From CAWIHS01 sp963836005 (GTDB lineage: Bacteria; Pseudomonadota; Gammaproteobacteria; GRL18): DNA of 64,000 nt. A model generated the notes under the pieces. The model made no database searches. It had not been told where the DNA came from and worked only from the letters and a program-made list of their open reading frames with translations. Shown one piece after another: positions 8,421-17,435 of this stretch. The translations under genes and the position numbers were made by a program. Each line of letters starts with the position of its first letter. Within the stretch, counting starts at the first letter, position 1. The stretch lies in assembly GCA_963836005.1 (NCBI GenBank), contig CAWIHS010000001.1, forward strand, positions 1,009,962 through 1,073,961, written 5' to 3'.

Positions 8421-10052
8421 TTACCTGTTCTCCAGTGGTGCGGTGATAACAGCCCTGACACCATGACCAGGAATGTTCTCAACCGAAAGTGAACCGCCAA
8501 GATCCTGCATTCGTTCCTCGATGCTGAACAGCCCAAATCCCCTGCTCTGCTTCTGCTGCTCAGCTATCATCTCTTTGCCCATGCCCTGGCCATCGTCTTC
8601 AACGATAATCTGAATATTGCTGCCTTTTCGTGTGATCTCTACACTGACTTGACTGGCTGCGGCATGTTTTACGACATTTACCAGTAGTTCACGTACATTG
8701 CGAAAAAGTATTGAACGGGTGTCCTCGCTCAGTGGTTTGTCTTCGCCGTCATCACTGAATTGTGTCCGCAGGCTATATTTCTCTCCGATATGCTTTTCCA
8801 GCCACTCTGAAATTGCTGCGGACAGTCCGAGTTCGTTGATCACAGGCGAGCTGATATCATACATGATGCTGCGCGTCTCCTGTATCGCCTGGCGTAATGA
8901 ATCAGAGACATCCTCGAGGGATTTTATTATTGCCGGATCCGTCGTTTTACCGATTGCTGCTGCCAGTTGAATTCGCATAACTGCCAGAGATTGACCTACC
9001 TGGTCATGTAAGTCTGTTGCTATGCTGCGCCGCTCTCTTACTTCTGTACGTGAGAGCTCAGAAGCCAGGTCTTTGAGTCTTTTCTGATAATCTGCAATCT
9101 CCTGCTCTGCCTGTTTTCGCTCGGTGAAATCTTCGCTCATAAAGACCACGCTAGTGACTGAGCCATATTCATCCTTTATAGGGAATCCCAGCGTTTGAAC
9201 CCAGCACTTTCTTGATACTGGATCGTCAACATTCAGCGTCTTTAGTGTATCAATGCCATTATATTCATAGGTTGGGAAAATGACATCTTCGCCGAGGTAC
9301 ACCCTCTCGATGAATGGCGTCACACCTAACTGCCTGGCCTGATCATCCTCGCGAACATTATATTTTTCGTAGAGTCCTGCGAGCGCTTGCTGGTTTAACC
9401 CATATAATACGGCAAAGGCAGGATTATGCAGAACGAGTTTTCCTTCCAGGTCGTGGACCTGAATCGACACGGGAGATTGTGCCACCAGCCGGCTAAAACG
9501 CTGTTCGCTTTTATACAGCGCTTCCTGCGCTTCTTTCCGTTCAGTCAGGTCAGAATGAATACCGATCCATCTGGACGGATTGCCTGCTGCATCCGACTCC
9601 AGCAACCTGCCCTTGGAAAGAATCCATCGATAACTGCCGTCATTGCAGCGCATACGGAATTCCGCCTCAAATCGCTCACGCTTGCCGCTGGCAGCCGCTT
9701 CGATAACCTCTAGCGCTGATGCCCGATCATCGGGATGCAACAGTGAGGCGAATGTGTCAAAGCTGTGCGGTAGGACATCCACCTGGTAACCCAGCATGGT
9801 GAACCAGACAGGATCGAGATAGACATCGCCGTTCTGTGGATTCCATTCCCACAGCCCGGTTTCGGTCCCCTGCATAGCTTCGCGCAGACGTGACTCGCTA
9901 AGCTCAAGCTCGCGTTCGGCATTGCGTCGTAGAGCGATCTCGTGATTCATGCGGCGTATTGTGATGCGCGAACCAGCAAACAGCAGCAGTCCAATGACAG
10001 TCGCTGCCAACAATCCTAAAAGTAAAACCAGTTCCTGGTGTGTGAGATCCAT
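8421..10052 (-). CDS. PAS-domain NarL-type sensor histidine kinase
   Basis: A 543-aa kinase with one N-terminal membrane helix (residues about 8-27) and almost no periplasmic part, so sensing is likely cytoplasmic or at the membrane. Two PAS domains follow (about 55-172 and 183-312), each ending in a DLTERK/DFTERK PAC motif. The HisKA_3 dimerisation domain has ERRSIATDLHDQVGQSLA with His349 as phosphorylation site. The HATPase domain has an N-box (RNVRELLVNVVKHA) and G-boxes (VEDDGQGMG, GFGLFSIEERM). It is the first gene of a two-gene operon with the REC-MalT-like regulator. The PAS ligand cannot be read from the sequence. Confidence 0.93.
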   Translation of the reverse strand: MDLTHQELVLLLGLLAATVIGLLLFAGSRITIRRMNHEIALRRNAERELELSESRLREAMQGTETGLWEWNPQNGDVYLDPVWFTMLGYQVDVLPHSFDTFASLLHPDDRASALEVIEAAASGKRERFEAEFRMRCNDGSYRWILSKGRLLESDAAGNPSRWIGIHSDLTERKEAQEALYKSEQRFSRLVAQSPVSIQVHDLEGKLVLHNPAFAVLYGLNQQALAGLYEKYNVREDDQARQLGVTPFIERVYLGEDVIFPTYEYNGIDTLKTLNVDDPVSRKCWVQTLGFPIKDEYGSVTSVVFMSEDFTERKQAEQEIADYQKRLKDLASELSRTEVRERRSIATDLHDQVGQSLAVMRIQLAAAIGKTTDPAIIKSLEDVSDSLRQAIQETRSIMYDISSPVINELGLSAAISEWLEKHIGEKYSLRTQFSDDGEDKPLSEDTRSILFRNVRELLVNVVKHAAASQVSVEITRKGSNIQIIVEDDGQGMGKEMIAEQQKQSRGFGLFSIEERMQDLGGSLSVENIPGHGVRAVITAPLENR

Positions 10053-10388
10053 TAGCGTAATACTTGGCTGAATGTTATATGGAATATTTGAATACAGGTG
10101 CCCTTTTATTAGTGTTGATGCATTAGTAGCAGATCAATCAAGAGTATTTTCAGCAGATACCATTATTTATTTCCTTTGTACCTGCAATCACAAAACGTGT
10201 CTCATCAGAAAAATTCGTGGGTTGTTTTCGGAACGGGTAATGCACCAAGTGCATGAAATAGTGCAATTTTTTTCGCATAAAAAGTCCAAAACCCATAAGA
10301 TTTTCTGACAGTCAGTTTTACCTTGTTGTTAAATTTCCCCCATGTCAACATACCTGTCGCCTTAGAAATTTAGTTTTAGGAGACAAAA
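10053..10388. other. Gene-free region between kinase operon and IS3 remnant
   Basis: It should hold the promoter of the kinase operon (leftward) and the left end of the IS3-family element (rightward). One lone CCCCC run is present at 10336-10340 without the paired G-runs of the operator-like sites. No ORF with homology was recognised. The IS end is not resolvable by eye. Confidence 0.5.
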
Positions 10389-10907
10389 ATGGCAAGATCT
10401 ACCCAGGAATTTAAAGTACAATCTGTAGAAAAAGCACTATCCAGGCGAGCCGATCAAACACTAAAAAACATAGCAGATGATTTAGGAGTTAGTCAATCAA
10501 CACTTCAAAGATGGATACGATTAGCCAAAGAAAACAAACTGGAAAAACCTGAATCCCCAATGTCAAAAGAACCAAAAGCAGGCTCAACAGAGAAGAGTCC
10601 TCAGGACTGGAATAAAGCACAGCGTCTTGAAGCCATAATGCACTGTCACAGCATGAATGATGAGCAGATTAGCTCTTATTGCCGAGAAAATGGAATTTAT
10701 CCACACCATTTAAAAGCATGGAAAACAGAGTTTATATCCGATAATCAAGGCACTGAAGCGGTATCCAGGCGGGAACAAAAGAAGCTCAAACAAGAAAACA
10801 AGCGACTACAGAAAGAGCTCAATCGCAAGGACAAAGAGTTATCAGAAACAGCGGCATTACTGGTGTTATCAAAAAAGTGCCAGGCGATCTGGGGGGACCA
10901 AAAATAG
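10389..10907 (+). CDS. IS3-family transposase OrfA
   Basis: The 172-aa protein is the helix-turn-helix DNA-binding subunit (OrfA) of an IS3-family element. Residues about 5-45 form the HTH (LKNIADDLGVSQSTLQRWI). A second HTH-like segment lies at about 75-115. A Leu/Glu/Lys-rich coiled coil at about 122-160 (EQKKLKQENKRLQKELNRK) matches the leucine-zipper oligomerisation region of the family. The usual end would be an Asp-rich tail next to OrfB. Here the frame stops early at TAG, while a +1-shifted EDD-stop remains just downstream, so the last codons are shifted. OrfB is truncated, so the element cannot move by itself. Confidence 0.85.
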   Translation: MARSTQEFKVQSVEKALSRRADQTLKNIADDLGVSQSTLQRWIRLAKENKLEKPESPMSKEPKAGSTEKSPQDWNKAQRLEAIMHCHSMNDEQISSYCRENGIYPHHLKAWKTEFISDNQGTEAVSRREQKKLKQENKRLQKELNRKDKELSETAALLVLSKKCQAIWGDQK

Positions 10908-10931
10908 GCTCCTTAAGAGAAAGGAGGACGA

Positions 10932-11033
10932 TTGATCGCCTACCCAGATCGCAAAAATTACTGTCATCTTATTGATGAAGCCTTACAACACGGTGCAAGA
11001 CAAGGACCCGCTGCATTTTTGTCCACAATCTGA
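10932..11033 (+). pseudogene. IS3-family OrfB, 5' remnant
   Basis: The first 28 or so codons of the DDE transposase subunit are readable from TTG: LIAYPDRKNYCHLIDEALQH, then GARQGP. This matches the usual IS3 OrfB start (L.A..DR....LIDEA...GAR...). The frame then runs into the reversed ISL3 fragment at about 11013 and stops. The catalytic domain is lost. Confidence 0.75.
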
Positions 11034-11171
11034 GCAAATCGGCTTGCTGTTACTTCGTTCATTGATCTCGACTTCCAGCTCTGGAACTGAGCCATTGTCA
11101 ATCAAAACTGCTTTTGTATAAACAAAAGACTTGAATTTCTGTACTTGATTTAAGATAGTCTTGATCAGCAT
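11013..11171 (-). pseudogene. ISL3-family transposase, N-terminal remnant
   Basis: The start MLIKTILNQVQKF, followed by a zinc-ribbon half (PICSDCGQKC), is typical of ISL3 transposase N-termini. Coding ends at the second CxxC-like pair, where the sequence switches to the IS3 OrfB remnant in the opposite direction. About 50 of 400 residues remain. An in-frame upstream Met at 11207 exists, but the family start is the inner one. Confidence 0.65.
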
Positions 11172-11207
11172 CCTGGGTTCCTCTTCTGATCTGATATTTG
11201 TTCGCAC

Positions 11208-11653
11208 TTTTTATCTTCCCAGATTGAGCACAGGATGCGCTATCTCTATTTATTCCTTACCCATTTCTATACAAAATGCTATTTTTTACCCACGAATTTT
11301 TCTGAAGACCCCAAAACGTAAACTTTTCTCAGCCTATAACTTTTTTGACTATACTCAAAATCATTGGAAATGCAGGGAAGCTGTCAAATCCTGAAGTCCA
11401 TGAGTGTATAAATAATACATGATTGGGCTGAAGGACGCAGATAATGAACCTGCATTTTCAAGGGTAAAGAGTATATGCCGTGCTTTAATTCCTGTTACAA
11501 GTTCCCGAATTCGTGCTCGATAACCTTCTGGTTAAATCCAGAAAGCCTTTCGGGGTCGGTTGTATATTTTTTCTAGCCATCATTCCGCAGGCTTACTGCT
11601 GATGACATTTTTTAATAGGGTTAGTTAGATGTGGAGGAGATAAAAGAAAAATA
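11208..11653. other. Gene-free stretch
   Basis: AT-rich sequence between transposon remnants and the membrane-protein cluster. The first part probably holds the outer end of the ISL3 fragment. Nothing else is recognisable: no conserved ORF, tRNA or clear hairpin. Confidence 0.5.
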
Positions 11654-12058
11654 TTAATCCGACGTATCAATCCTGCGCCTGAGTTCTGCGCGCCAGGTTG
11701 CTGCATTGTCCTGCTGCTTATTCAGCAGAATCCCAAGTATATACGCGGTAACGGCAGCACCAATCAGCGCTACACCAATCTCGAAAACAATATCAATGCC
11801 AAATTCACGCACACCTTCTGAAAGACCATCCAGTATCGGATTAAACTTGAGTACCTTGGACAAGCCGACGAGAATGATACCGAGTATTGTGCCGCCCCAC
11901 AGGAACCATTTGTGTACATTAACCGGCGCAGTCACTTCATCAATCAGATCAGGGTTTTGCCGGAAATAATCGACTTCCTCCTCGGTCACCTTCGTAAACG
12001 AGCCCGTCAAAAACAACTTCATGAACACCTTGTCACGCTGAACTAATCTTTCATTCAT
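11654..12058 (-). CDS. Uncharacterised inner-membrane protein, two TM helices
   Basis: A 134-aa protein not recognised as a named family. Residues 1-47 are hydrophilic (TKVTEEEVDYFRQNPDLIDE), then TM1 at about 50-68 (WFLWGGTILGIILVGLSKVL), a short loop, TM2 at about 88-110 (IVFEIGVALIGAAVTAYILG), and a charged cytoplasmic tail (WRAELRRRIDTSD). No signal peptide is present. It is the most downstream gene of a minus-strand group of small membrane and stress-type genes, which suggests an envelope role. It could be a subunit-like or regulatory membrane protein; no reaction can be proposed. Confidence 0.65.
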   Translation of the reverse strand: MNERLVQRDKVFMKLFLTGSFTKVTEEEVDYFRQNPDLIDEVTAPVNVHKWFLWGGTILGIILVGLSKVLKFNPILDGLSEGVREFGIDIVFEIGVALIGAAVTAYILGILLNKQQDNAATWRAELRRRIDTSD

Positions 12059-12140
12059 TTTAAGTCACCTCGTTAATAATACTCAGCCCACTGGGGACGT
12101 TAGCATCAATTTAAACTATTCGCCCACAGTTCATGACACG

Positions 12141-12335
12141 CTATGGCGTGTACCAGATTGGCGAGGGATGGGCCCGCTCCGCGGTTACCATATTTATATC
12201 TTTGTCGAGTTTGAGTTTGTAGTGTTTGGCATCATAGGCGGTCCAGCGTGGTGTCGGGATTTCGATCACCCGACCGTAGTAAAATGTGCGCTGTTCTGGA
12301 TCAAATAAAGAGACAAGAGTCATCGTGTTTTTCAC
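12141..12335 (-). pseudogene. DUF3604 protein, C-terminal remnant
   Basis: From FDPEQRTFYYGRVIEIPTPR to ERAHPSPIWYTP-stop, the 64-aa frame matches the end of DUF3604 proteins (about 600-650 aa, usually ending in ERAYTSPIWYTP). DUF3604 proteins are secreted, of uncertain function, with a PHP-like metal site that is absent here. The first ten codons (MKNTMTLVSL) look like an unrelated leader joined to the fragment. DUF3604 genes often occur beside DUF1254 genes, so this may be another relic of the secreted-protein array. Confidence 0.7.
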
Positions 12336-12426
12336 TTTTTCTTATGTCTAAATATGGTCTGAAATCTGTTAGATTTCCGGTCCCTTCGCGCCACACAAGA
12401 TTAGTATGTAAAACCGATTGGCCACA

Positions 12427-12897
12427 CTATTTTTTCGCCCCACTCAAACCACGCGTAAAGGCGCCGATTAGCGGACCTATGGCAACCGGTAGCAAGGTGT
12501 CGAGTGGATTGCGGACAAATCTATGGACTTCGTCCTTTAACGAAATGAGTTCAGCTTCTGCCAAAGCGAGTTCCTCTTCAGCATCCCCAAGAGCCATGTC
12601 GCGCACCTCTTTCACTATATCAACCTCGGCAGACGGTTTTAACGATCCGGCATAGACAATCAATACAACTGCCAATACAAGGTCAATACCGCCAATGCTA
12701 AGTGCTGACAGCGCCTGGCCCCAGTAAGGTACCAAGGCAAAAAACACCGGAAGACTCAGCATGACCAGACCGAAGAGTGCCACCAGTCCAGCCAGCGCGC
12801 TGAATAGAACCTTTTTCATCGCGAGCCGGAACTCGTTTTGTTTGAGTATTCGTTCTGACCGCCAGGCCACCTTAAGACTGCGTACTAAGTGTTCCAT
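12427..12897 (-). CDS. Phage-holin-like / YqjE-type membrane protein (PF07332)
   Basis: The 156-aa protein has an amphipathic N-terminus and two adjacent TM helices (about 30-58, VLFSALAGLVALFGLVMLSL, and 67-84, IGGIDLVLAVVLIVYAG). An acidic helical segment (DAEEELALAEAELISLKDEV) and a short hydrophobic tail follow. This is the layout of the putative actinobacterial holin-X / YqjE family. In enterobacteria yqjE is next to yqjD, an ElaB-type ribosome-associated membrane protein. Here too an ElaB/DUF883-like gene is immediately upstream, with an eight-base gap, so the pair is probably co-transcribed and stress-linked. It is not a phage gene by context. Confidence 0.75.
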   Translation of the reverse strand: MEHLVRSLKVAWRSERILKQNEFRLAMKKVLFSALAGLVALFGLVMLSLPVFFALVPYWGQALSALSIGGIDLVLAVVLIVYAGSLKPSAEVDIVKEVRDMALGDAEEELALAEAELISLKDEVHRFVRNPLDTLLPVAIGPLIGAFTRGLSGAKK

Positions 12898-12905
12898 AAC
12901 ACCTC

Positions 12906-13291
12906 CTATTTGCGAGAGAAGAGTTGACCGACGATGATGCCGAGAGAAAATGCAGCCATTATCGTCAGCACGGGACGTTCGCTGGCCGTTTCTTCCATTT
13001 TTTTACGAGTGTTTTAATGTGGCCGGCGATATCCTGAATGGCCTGTTCCGTTTCCTGTGACGGTACTTCACTATTTTGATCGTTTTCAGCAGATTTCAGA
13101 TTCTCAGTCTGTGCTTCGCTGGCCTGATCATTTTCAGCCACCTTCGCATCCCCGGTTTGAGCTTGCCCGGCCGATGCTTGCTGCTCTCCAGTTTTACTGG
13201 CTTTCACGCGCTCCTTTTTGCGTTTATCTCTTTGCTCTGATGCTTCACGCTGCATGTTCTTCAGTTCTTCAATATCACTTTGCGAATTCAT
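12906..13291 (-). CDS. ElaB/DUF883-like membrane-anchored protein with A7 frameshift
   Basis: The first 98 or so residues (charged, coiled-coil-like, rich in Gln/Glu/Ala repeats around SAENDQNSEVPSQETEQ) are in one frame and would end abruptly (KKWKKRPANVPC-stop). Moving one frame at the T-run 12998-13004 restores a perfect family tail: IKTLVKK, then METASERP-like residues, LTIMAAFSLGIIVGQLFSRK-stop at 12906. That tail is the single TM anchor of ElaB/YqjD-type proteins. An eighth A would put both parts in frame. So this is a real frameshift, transcriptional slippage at A7, or a sequencing error. The repaired product is about 128 aa, and it sits directly before the YqjE-like gene as in relatives. 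Confidence 0.7.
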
Positions 13292-13356
13292 AATATTCTC
13301 TCCTTCTAAATCGAGCTTTCAATAGATGGAAGCCGTTCATATCAAGTAGCTGTTAT

Positions 13357-14466
13357 TTAATCATCAGACTGATCCTGGGTCTGTTGATCTGGATTTAACC
13401 AGTCCGCAAAGACACGGCTGTATATCGCCAGGACAGTTATAAACAGTGCTGCAAGTATGGGGCCCAGGACAATGCCGGCAACGCCAAATAACCCGATACC
13501 GCCGAGGGTGCTGAGCAGTATTAGCAGGTCTGGCATTTCAGTGTCGCGGCCTACCAGCAAAGGCCTTAGAAAATTGTCAATGGTTCCGACCACGCCCGCC
13601 GACCACACTAACAAGCCGATCCCGGTCAGCGTCTCTCCGGATATAAGCAAATAAACGACAGCCGGTGCCCAGATTAATGTCGCGCCAATGCCGGGAAGAA
13701 TTGAAAACATCGCCATCACAGCACCCCAGAATACCGCTGATTCGATGCCTGCCACGGCAAAGCCAAGTCCGCCGAGTGCGCCCTGGATGACGCCGATAAT
13801 TAACGTTCCTTTAACTGTTGCGCGACTGACCGAGAGCCCTACCTGGAGCATCTTCTGTTTGTCAGCCTGCGATAATGGCGCATATCCCATGATCGTTTTG
13901 ATCAATGCCGGACCGCTCATCAGGAAAAAGAACATTGCATACAGCATGATGAATAAATTCAAAAAGAATGAGAGTGTTCCTTGTGACAGATTCCCCAGGC
14001 CGGATGCAAGGTAGGCACCAGTGGAGCCCGCCAGCTCGCCAAGCTTGGACGTGATTTCATCCCGGTAGGGTTCGAGTCGATCTGCATAAGGTAGCCAGCT
14101 TGCTGTAGCAGATTGTTCCTGCCCTGACTTATCAAGCTGTTGTTCAATCCATGGTGTGACTTCTTCGCCAACCTGAACTGCCTGATCTGCAATAAGGCCG
14201 AGCAGGAAAATTAGCGGTACAATGATGACTGCCAGTGAGATAACCAGGGTCATCAATGAGGCCAGCGTTTCACGGCCACCCCATGCTTTCACCAGCCATC
14301 TATACAAAGGATACAAAATGCCACTGAATACCGCTGCAAGCAGCAGCGCCATAACAAAACCGCTTATCATCGCAAAAAACATCGCTGCATACGCAAGCGT
14401 CATCACTAACACAAAGCCTTTGCGGAATCGCTCCCTGGAGTCTATTTCTGTATTCATCATGTGCAT
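13357..14466 (-). CDS. AI-2E family transporter (PF01594)
   Basis: A 369-aa polytopic inner-membrane protein with about seven to eight TM helices. It has the AI-2E/PerM family pattern: two N-terminal helices, a long amphipathic middle (WIEQQLDKSGQEQSATASWL), and conserved segments QGALGGLGFAVAGI, LPGIGATLIWAPAV and RPLLVGRDTEMPDLLILLST. Members were linked to autoinducer-2 export (TqsA) or Na+/H+ exchange, so the substrate is uncertain. Internal Met codons at 14460 and 14457 are equally good starts, since GAG lies just before them. A distant relative with a different C-terminus lies at 48.4-49.4 kb. Confidence 0.88.
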   Translation of the reverse strand: MHMMNTEIDSRERFRKGFVLVMTLAYAAMFFAMISGFVMALLLAAVFSGILYPLYRWLVKAWGGRETLASLMTLVISLAVIIVPLIFLLGLIADQAVQVGEEVTPWIEQQLDKSGQEQSATASWLPYADRLEPYRDEITSKLGELAGSTGAYLASGLGNLSQGTLSFFLNLFIMLYAMFFFLMSGPALIKTIMGYAPLSQADKQKMLQVGLSVSRATVKGTLIIGVIQGALGGLGFAVAGIESAVFWGAVMAMFSILPGIGATLIWAPAVVYLLISGETLTGIGLLVWSAGVVGTIDNFLRPLLVGRDTEMPDLLILLSTLGGIGLFGVAGIVLGPILAALFITVLAIYSRVFADWLNPDQQTQDQSDD

Positions 14467-14608
14467 CTCATTGCAGAAGTGAGATTGTTATGACCATTTC
14501 AGTGGCCTTCTCGCCTCCTGTCATAACCGGTATCGATCTAGCCACTCCCATCCGGCTTATTTCTGGCTGGGAGTGACCTGTTTTCTGTTATATCAACAGC
14601 AGCAGAAA

Positions 14609-14983
14609 TTACTTTTTTTCCTCATCTGGAAAATGTGATTTAGCTTTATCAAAAGCCGCCTTCATGGACTCTACAGATTTGCTGAAACCGCTCTGAATAT
14701 CATCCCAGGCGTTATCTGAAGCGTTATCAAGTTTTGCCCATTGATCTTTTGCTTTGGCGAACTCATCTTCAAGCTGTTCAACATGAGGTTGAAGTTTTTC
14801 CTCGACTTCCTTAGCACCCAGGTGCATCTGCAGCTTGGCTTCATCAATTTTGGTCTGCCAGGAATACAGTTGATCCTGCAGTTTATCGCTATCCGCTTTA
14901 ATTGCGGCGGGCTGTTCTGTTTTCTCTTCGGCAACTTGTTCTGTTACCTTTTCGGTTTCTTGCTCAGTTTTATCGTTCATCAT
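14609..14983 (-). CDS. Coiled-coil stress-type protein (sll1863-like)
   Basis: A 124-aa, highly charged cytoplasmic protein without signal or TM. Residues 1-30 are Glu/Lys-rich low complexity. Residues about 33-90 form a coiled coil (DQLYSWQTKIDEAKLQMHL, EKLQPHVEQLEDEF). The end has the motif SDNAWDDIQSGFSKSVESMK followed by AAFDKAKSHF, typical of the sll1863 family stress proteins. It is upstream of the AI-2E transporter on the same strand, with about 140 bases between. Its role is unknown beyond stress association in the family. Confidence 0.7.
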   Translation of the reverse strand: MMNDKTEQETEKVTEQVAEEKTEQPAAIKADSDKLQDQLYSWQTKIDEAKLQMHLGAKEVEEKLQPHVEQLEDEFAKAKDQWAKLDNASDNAWDDIQSGFSKSVESMKAAFDKAKSHFPDEEKK

Positions 14984-15198
14984 ATTCTCCTTTTTGTTTC
15001 CGTTATAAATCAGGTTTTCGACATCTAAAAAATATTCCCTACTCTCATTTCATTACCCAGATTTTTATAAACAGCTCAATCACTTCAGCATCACTCACAT
15101 CGGGCACTCAACACCGAGCGCCCGCGTAGTCTTGAACCAGGTCCTTATGTAAATCATCATTCTGGTTGATCACGACTATTTCTACTTTGTTTCCGGGC

Positions 15199-16735
15199 TT
15201 ATTTCATTAACTCGAAATCATTCAGCACCCAGCTCTTATTGATGTAACCTTCAAGCGGCCCGTAAAAACGGAACACAACGAAGAAACCTTTATCCGGATC
15301 AGTCTTAATCCAGTTGTTTTCGTGACCAGCAGGCGCTTCAGGTCCAAAATACACGTCGACTGAGCCATCGGCATTCACTTCAGGATCCCTGGTACTGCTG
15401 ACGGTAATGTTGCCACCTGAGTCGAGCAGGCTCCGGCTTAACGGGTCATAGGCAGTCACTGCCCAGAAGCGCTTCACCGGTGGTTTAGCCGGCACACGCA
15501 AACGATAAGAATTGTTACCAAGCAGGTAGGCACCTTGCTTATCCCTGAATGCCGTCAGGTAGGCTGTGCCCACGCCCGGGGTCGTAGAAAGCAGGTTCGG
15601 GGAGACACAAATAGCCTGGTAATGCCACAGGGTACGGGCATCGATATCATCGTGGCCATCTATCATAAATTCGGTATTTCGAATAAACATTTTTTCCCAG
15701 TAACGGTCAGGCCAGTATTTTATTTCCGGGTCCCTTGAGGCATAGACGATGGCCCGTGACATGGCGACGCCCTGCTTTGCTCCCTGCTCGAAGATTCCCT
15801 GCATTCTTTCATCAGGATTGAAAGGCTTGCCCTTTTCAATACCAAGGCTTGCCAGCCTGCCAAGCAATTCCTTATCGAACAGCTCTGATGGTTCATACTG
15901 AATTATTTCGTTGAGCATAGTGAACACGGAGCCGTCTTCCGGTGGCAATGTATTGGCGCCCATACTGGAGGTATTGACGGCCTTATGCTTACGAGGTCCA
16001 CTTGCCAGTGGATAGACTTTAAGCCGTTCCTTGAACCAGTTGACGGCCTGGTCGCCATTTCCAACTTCACCGAATCCTCGCATCATCGCCCAGATCCTGT
16101 AACTGGGAGAGTGGAATACATGGTAACCAGCAGGTATTTTTCCATCGTACCCGGGAGGTACAAAGAGATACTTGCCGCCCTTACCCTTGTCAGGCCCCGT
16201 TGGGCCAAAATCCGTCAGGTATTTGAAGGCTGCATCATTGGCATTGCCATACATGCCAGGCGGGATCTCGACGACCGTCGCGCCATCCACCTTCAGATCG
16301 AGAGATGCAAAGGCGTATACGGTGACATCATTTCCGGTCAGGTAATTCTCAGTCGGATGCATGAAATCAGCCATGACTCCAACATCAGATGCTGAATCAA
16401 ATCCAAAATCTCGTATTTGCGATTTGACAATGCCGTAGAGAGAAAGAGCCGGGAAAAAGTCCATGTAGGCCTGTGTCGCGCGCTGCAGGTCCATCTCATC
16501 ATAAATTTTCTGAACTGAATCCTCGGTAGGGAATGCACCGCCTTCAAATTTCAGTTTGCCGAAATTGGTTTTGATGCTGTCCCCTGCTGGTTTGAAGTCT
16601 TTCGATGTCTGCTTGGCACCGGCTGTTTCAAACAGGTTTCTCATTTCATCCGGGTTTTCAGCTTGTGCTGGTATTGCTATCCCGACTGTCATTAACCCAG
16701 CCAGTGTGGTTTGAATAATTGATTCTTTTTTTCAT
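15199..16735 (-). CDS. DUF1254/DUF1214 secreted protein; signal peptide out of frame at A7
   Basis: About 510 aa. The open frame begins only at an internal Met (16692). Upstream, ATG at 16735 with AGGAGA before it is followed by an A7 run (16726-16732). With six A's it reads MKKESIIQTTLAGLMTVGIA then IPAQAE, a textbook signal peptide continuous with the protein, so the true start is 16735 with one extra A. DUF1254 half: FFPALSLYGIVKSQIRD, TGPDKGKGGKYLFVPPGYDG. DUF1214 half: PPVKRFWAVTAYDPLSRSLL, then FRFYGPLEGYINKSWVLNDF. The function of the family is unknown; a crystal structure of a Vibrio member exists. G-box site B lies 184 bases upstream, so regulation by the MalT-like regulators is plausible. 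Nearest relative is the partial gene at the right edge of the window. Confidence 0.85.
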
Positions 16736-16918
16736 GACACTCTCCTTTGAGAGGTTATTAACTGAATTTCGCAAGTGAATCACCCGAGCAGTATTGGGTG
16801 CGGAACATCTTGTCACGGACACGGAAGAAGCTATGTTTGTATTGATTTACCTTCATACCTTTAAATCCAATACTATTAATTCATTTGTAAGCTTAATCAA
16901 CAATGACGGAAAGCGAAG

Positions 16919-16945
16919 CACCCGAAATGGGGGAGATTTGGGGGA
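16919..16945. promoter_or_regulatory. Operator-like G-box, site B
   Basis: CACCC, GAAAT, GGGGGA, then GATTT and GGGGGA. The two GGGGGA runs start exactly 11 bp apart (16929 and 16940). The arrangement is the same as site A and lies before the DUF1254 gene. Confidence 0.6.
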
Positions 16946-17011
16946 TTTTTGAGAATTAAGTAATTTTTGGCCTGGTTTCTATATCCAATTGCCCGTACTA
17001 GCTGCTAGAAA

Positions 17012-17062
17012 AACAAAACCAGTCGAAAAGGAGATCTTTACCTTTTCGACTGATCTGAAAAC
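17012..17062. terminator. Possible bidirectional hairpin (CAGTCGAAAAGG)
   Basis: CAGTCGAAAAGG and its complement CCTTTTCGACTG are about 12-bp arms separated by a short loop. It lies between the sulfatase-tail remnant and the DUF1254 gene's promoter region, a sensible place for a terminator. Confidence 0.45.
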
Positions 17063-17180
17063 CTAAACCTGGCGTTCTTTAAGGTAACGGCTAAACATGC
17101 CGTTATTACCGCAACGAATACAGTCGTCCGCTGTTGAGAAAGTATTGAACTGCATTCATGTAGATTTACCTTGCCACTAG

Positions 17181-17325
17181 TTACAGCCCAGGATTTGTGA
17201 GTGAGACACCCGGCGGATTGGGATACTTCACCAGCGACTTCTTATAATCCGCTATGATTTTCAGGTAGTGCCTGAACACCCACGCGTTGTCCGCTGTTAT
17301 ATTGATCTGCTCACGTGGAACAGCC
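17181..17325 (-). pseudogene. Sulfatase C-terminal remnant (57.7-kb type)
   Basis: Readable as VPREQINITADNAWVFRHYL, then KIIADYKKSLVKYPNPPGVS and a TAA. This is the tail of the sulfatase subgroup at 40.0 and 57.7 kb (which ends KSL.KYPNP). About 47 of 490 residues remain. It lies beyond the end of a broken sulfatase of the other subgroup, so two different sulfatases once stood here. Confidence 0.75.
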
Positions 17326-17435
17326 TCTATCCTTTCGTCGAGCGCATTCCCGCCTCTTTCTCGAGCTCGCCTCTGATTGCAAATGAATCACCTTTCTGTG
17401 CGGCATTAATCTCCCGCTTGCTCAAACAAGGCGGC

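Larger units (their letters stand above)
16736..17180. other. Upstream region of DUF1254 gene
   Basis: No gene is visible. It contains operator-like site B and presumably the promoter of the leftward DUF1254 gene. A hairpin-like pair around CAGTCGAAAAGG / CCTTTTCGACTG (about 17012-17062) could be a terminator for decayed sulfatase sequence to the right. Confidence 0.5.

Noticed and set aside
10330..10345. Sixth G-box site (CCCCC at 10336)
   Set aside because: Only one run; no second run at 11 bp and no inverted arm.
12427..12897. Prophage holin
   Set aside because: PF07332-type proteins of this layout occur in chromosomal yqj-like clusters, and no phage genes are near.
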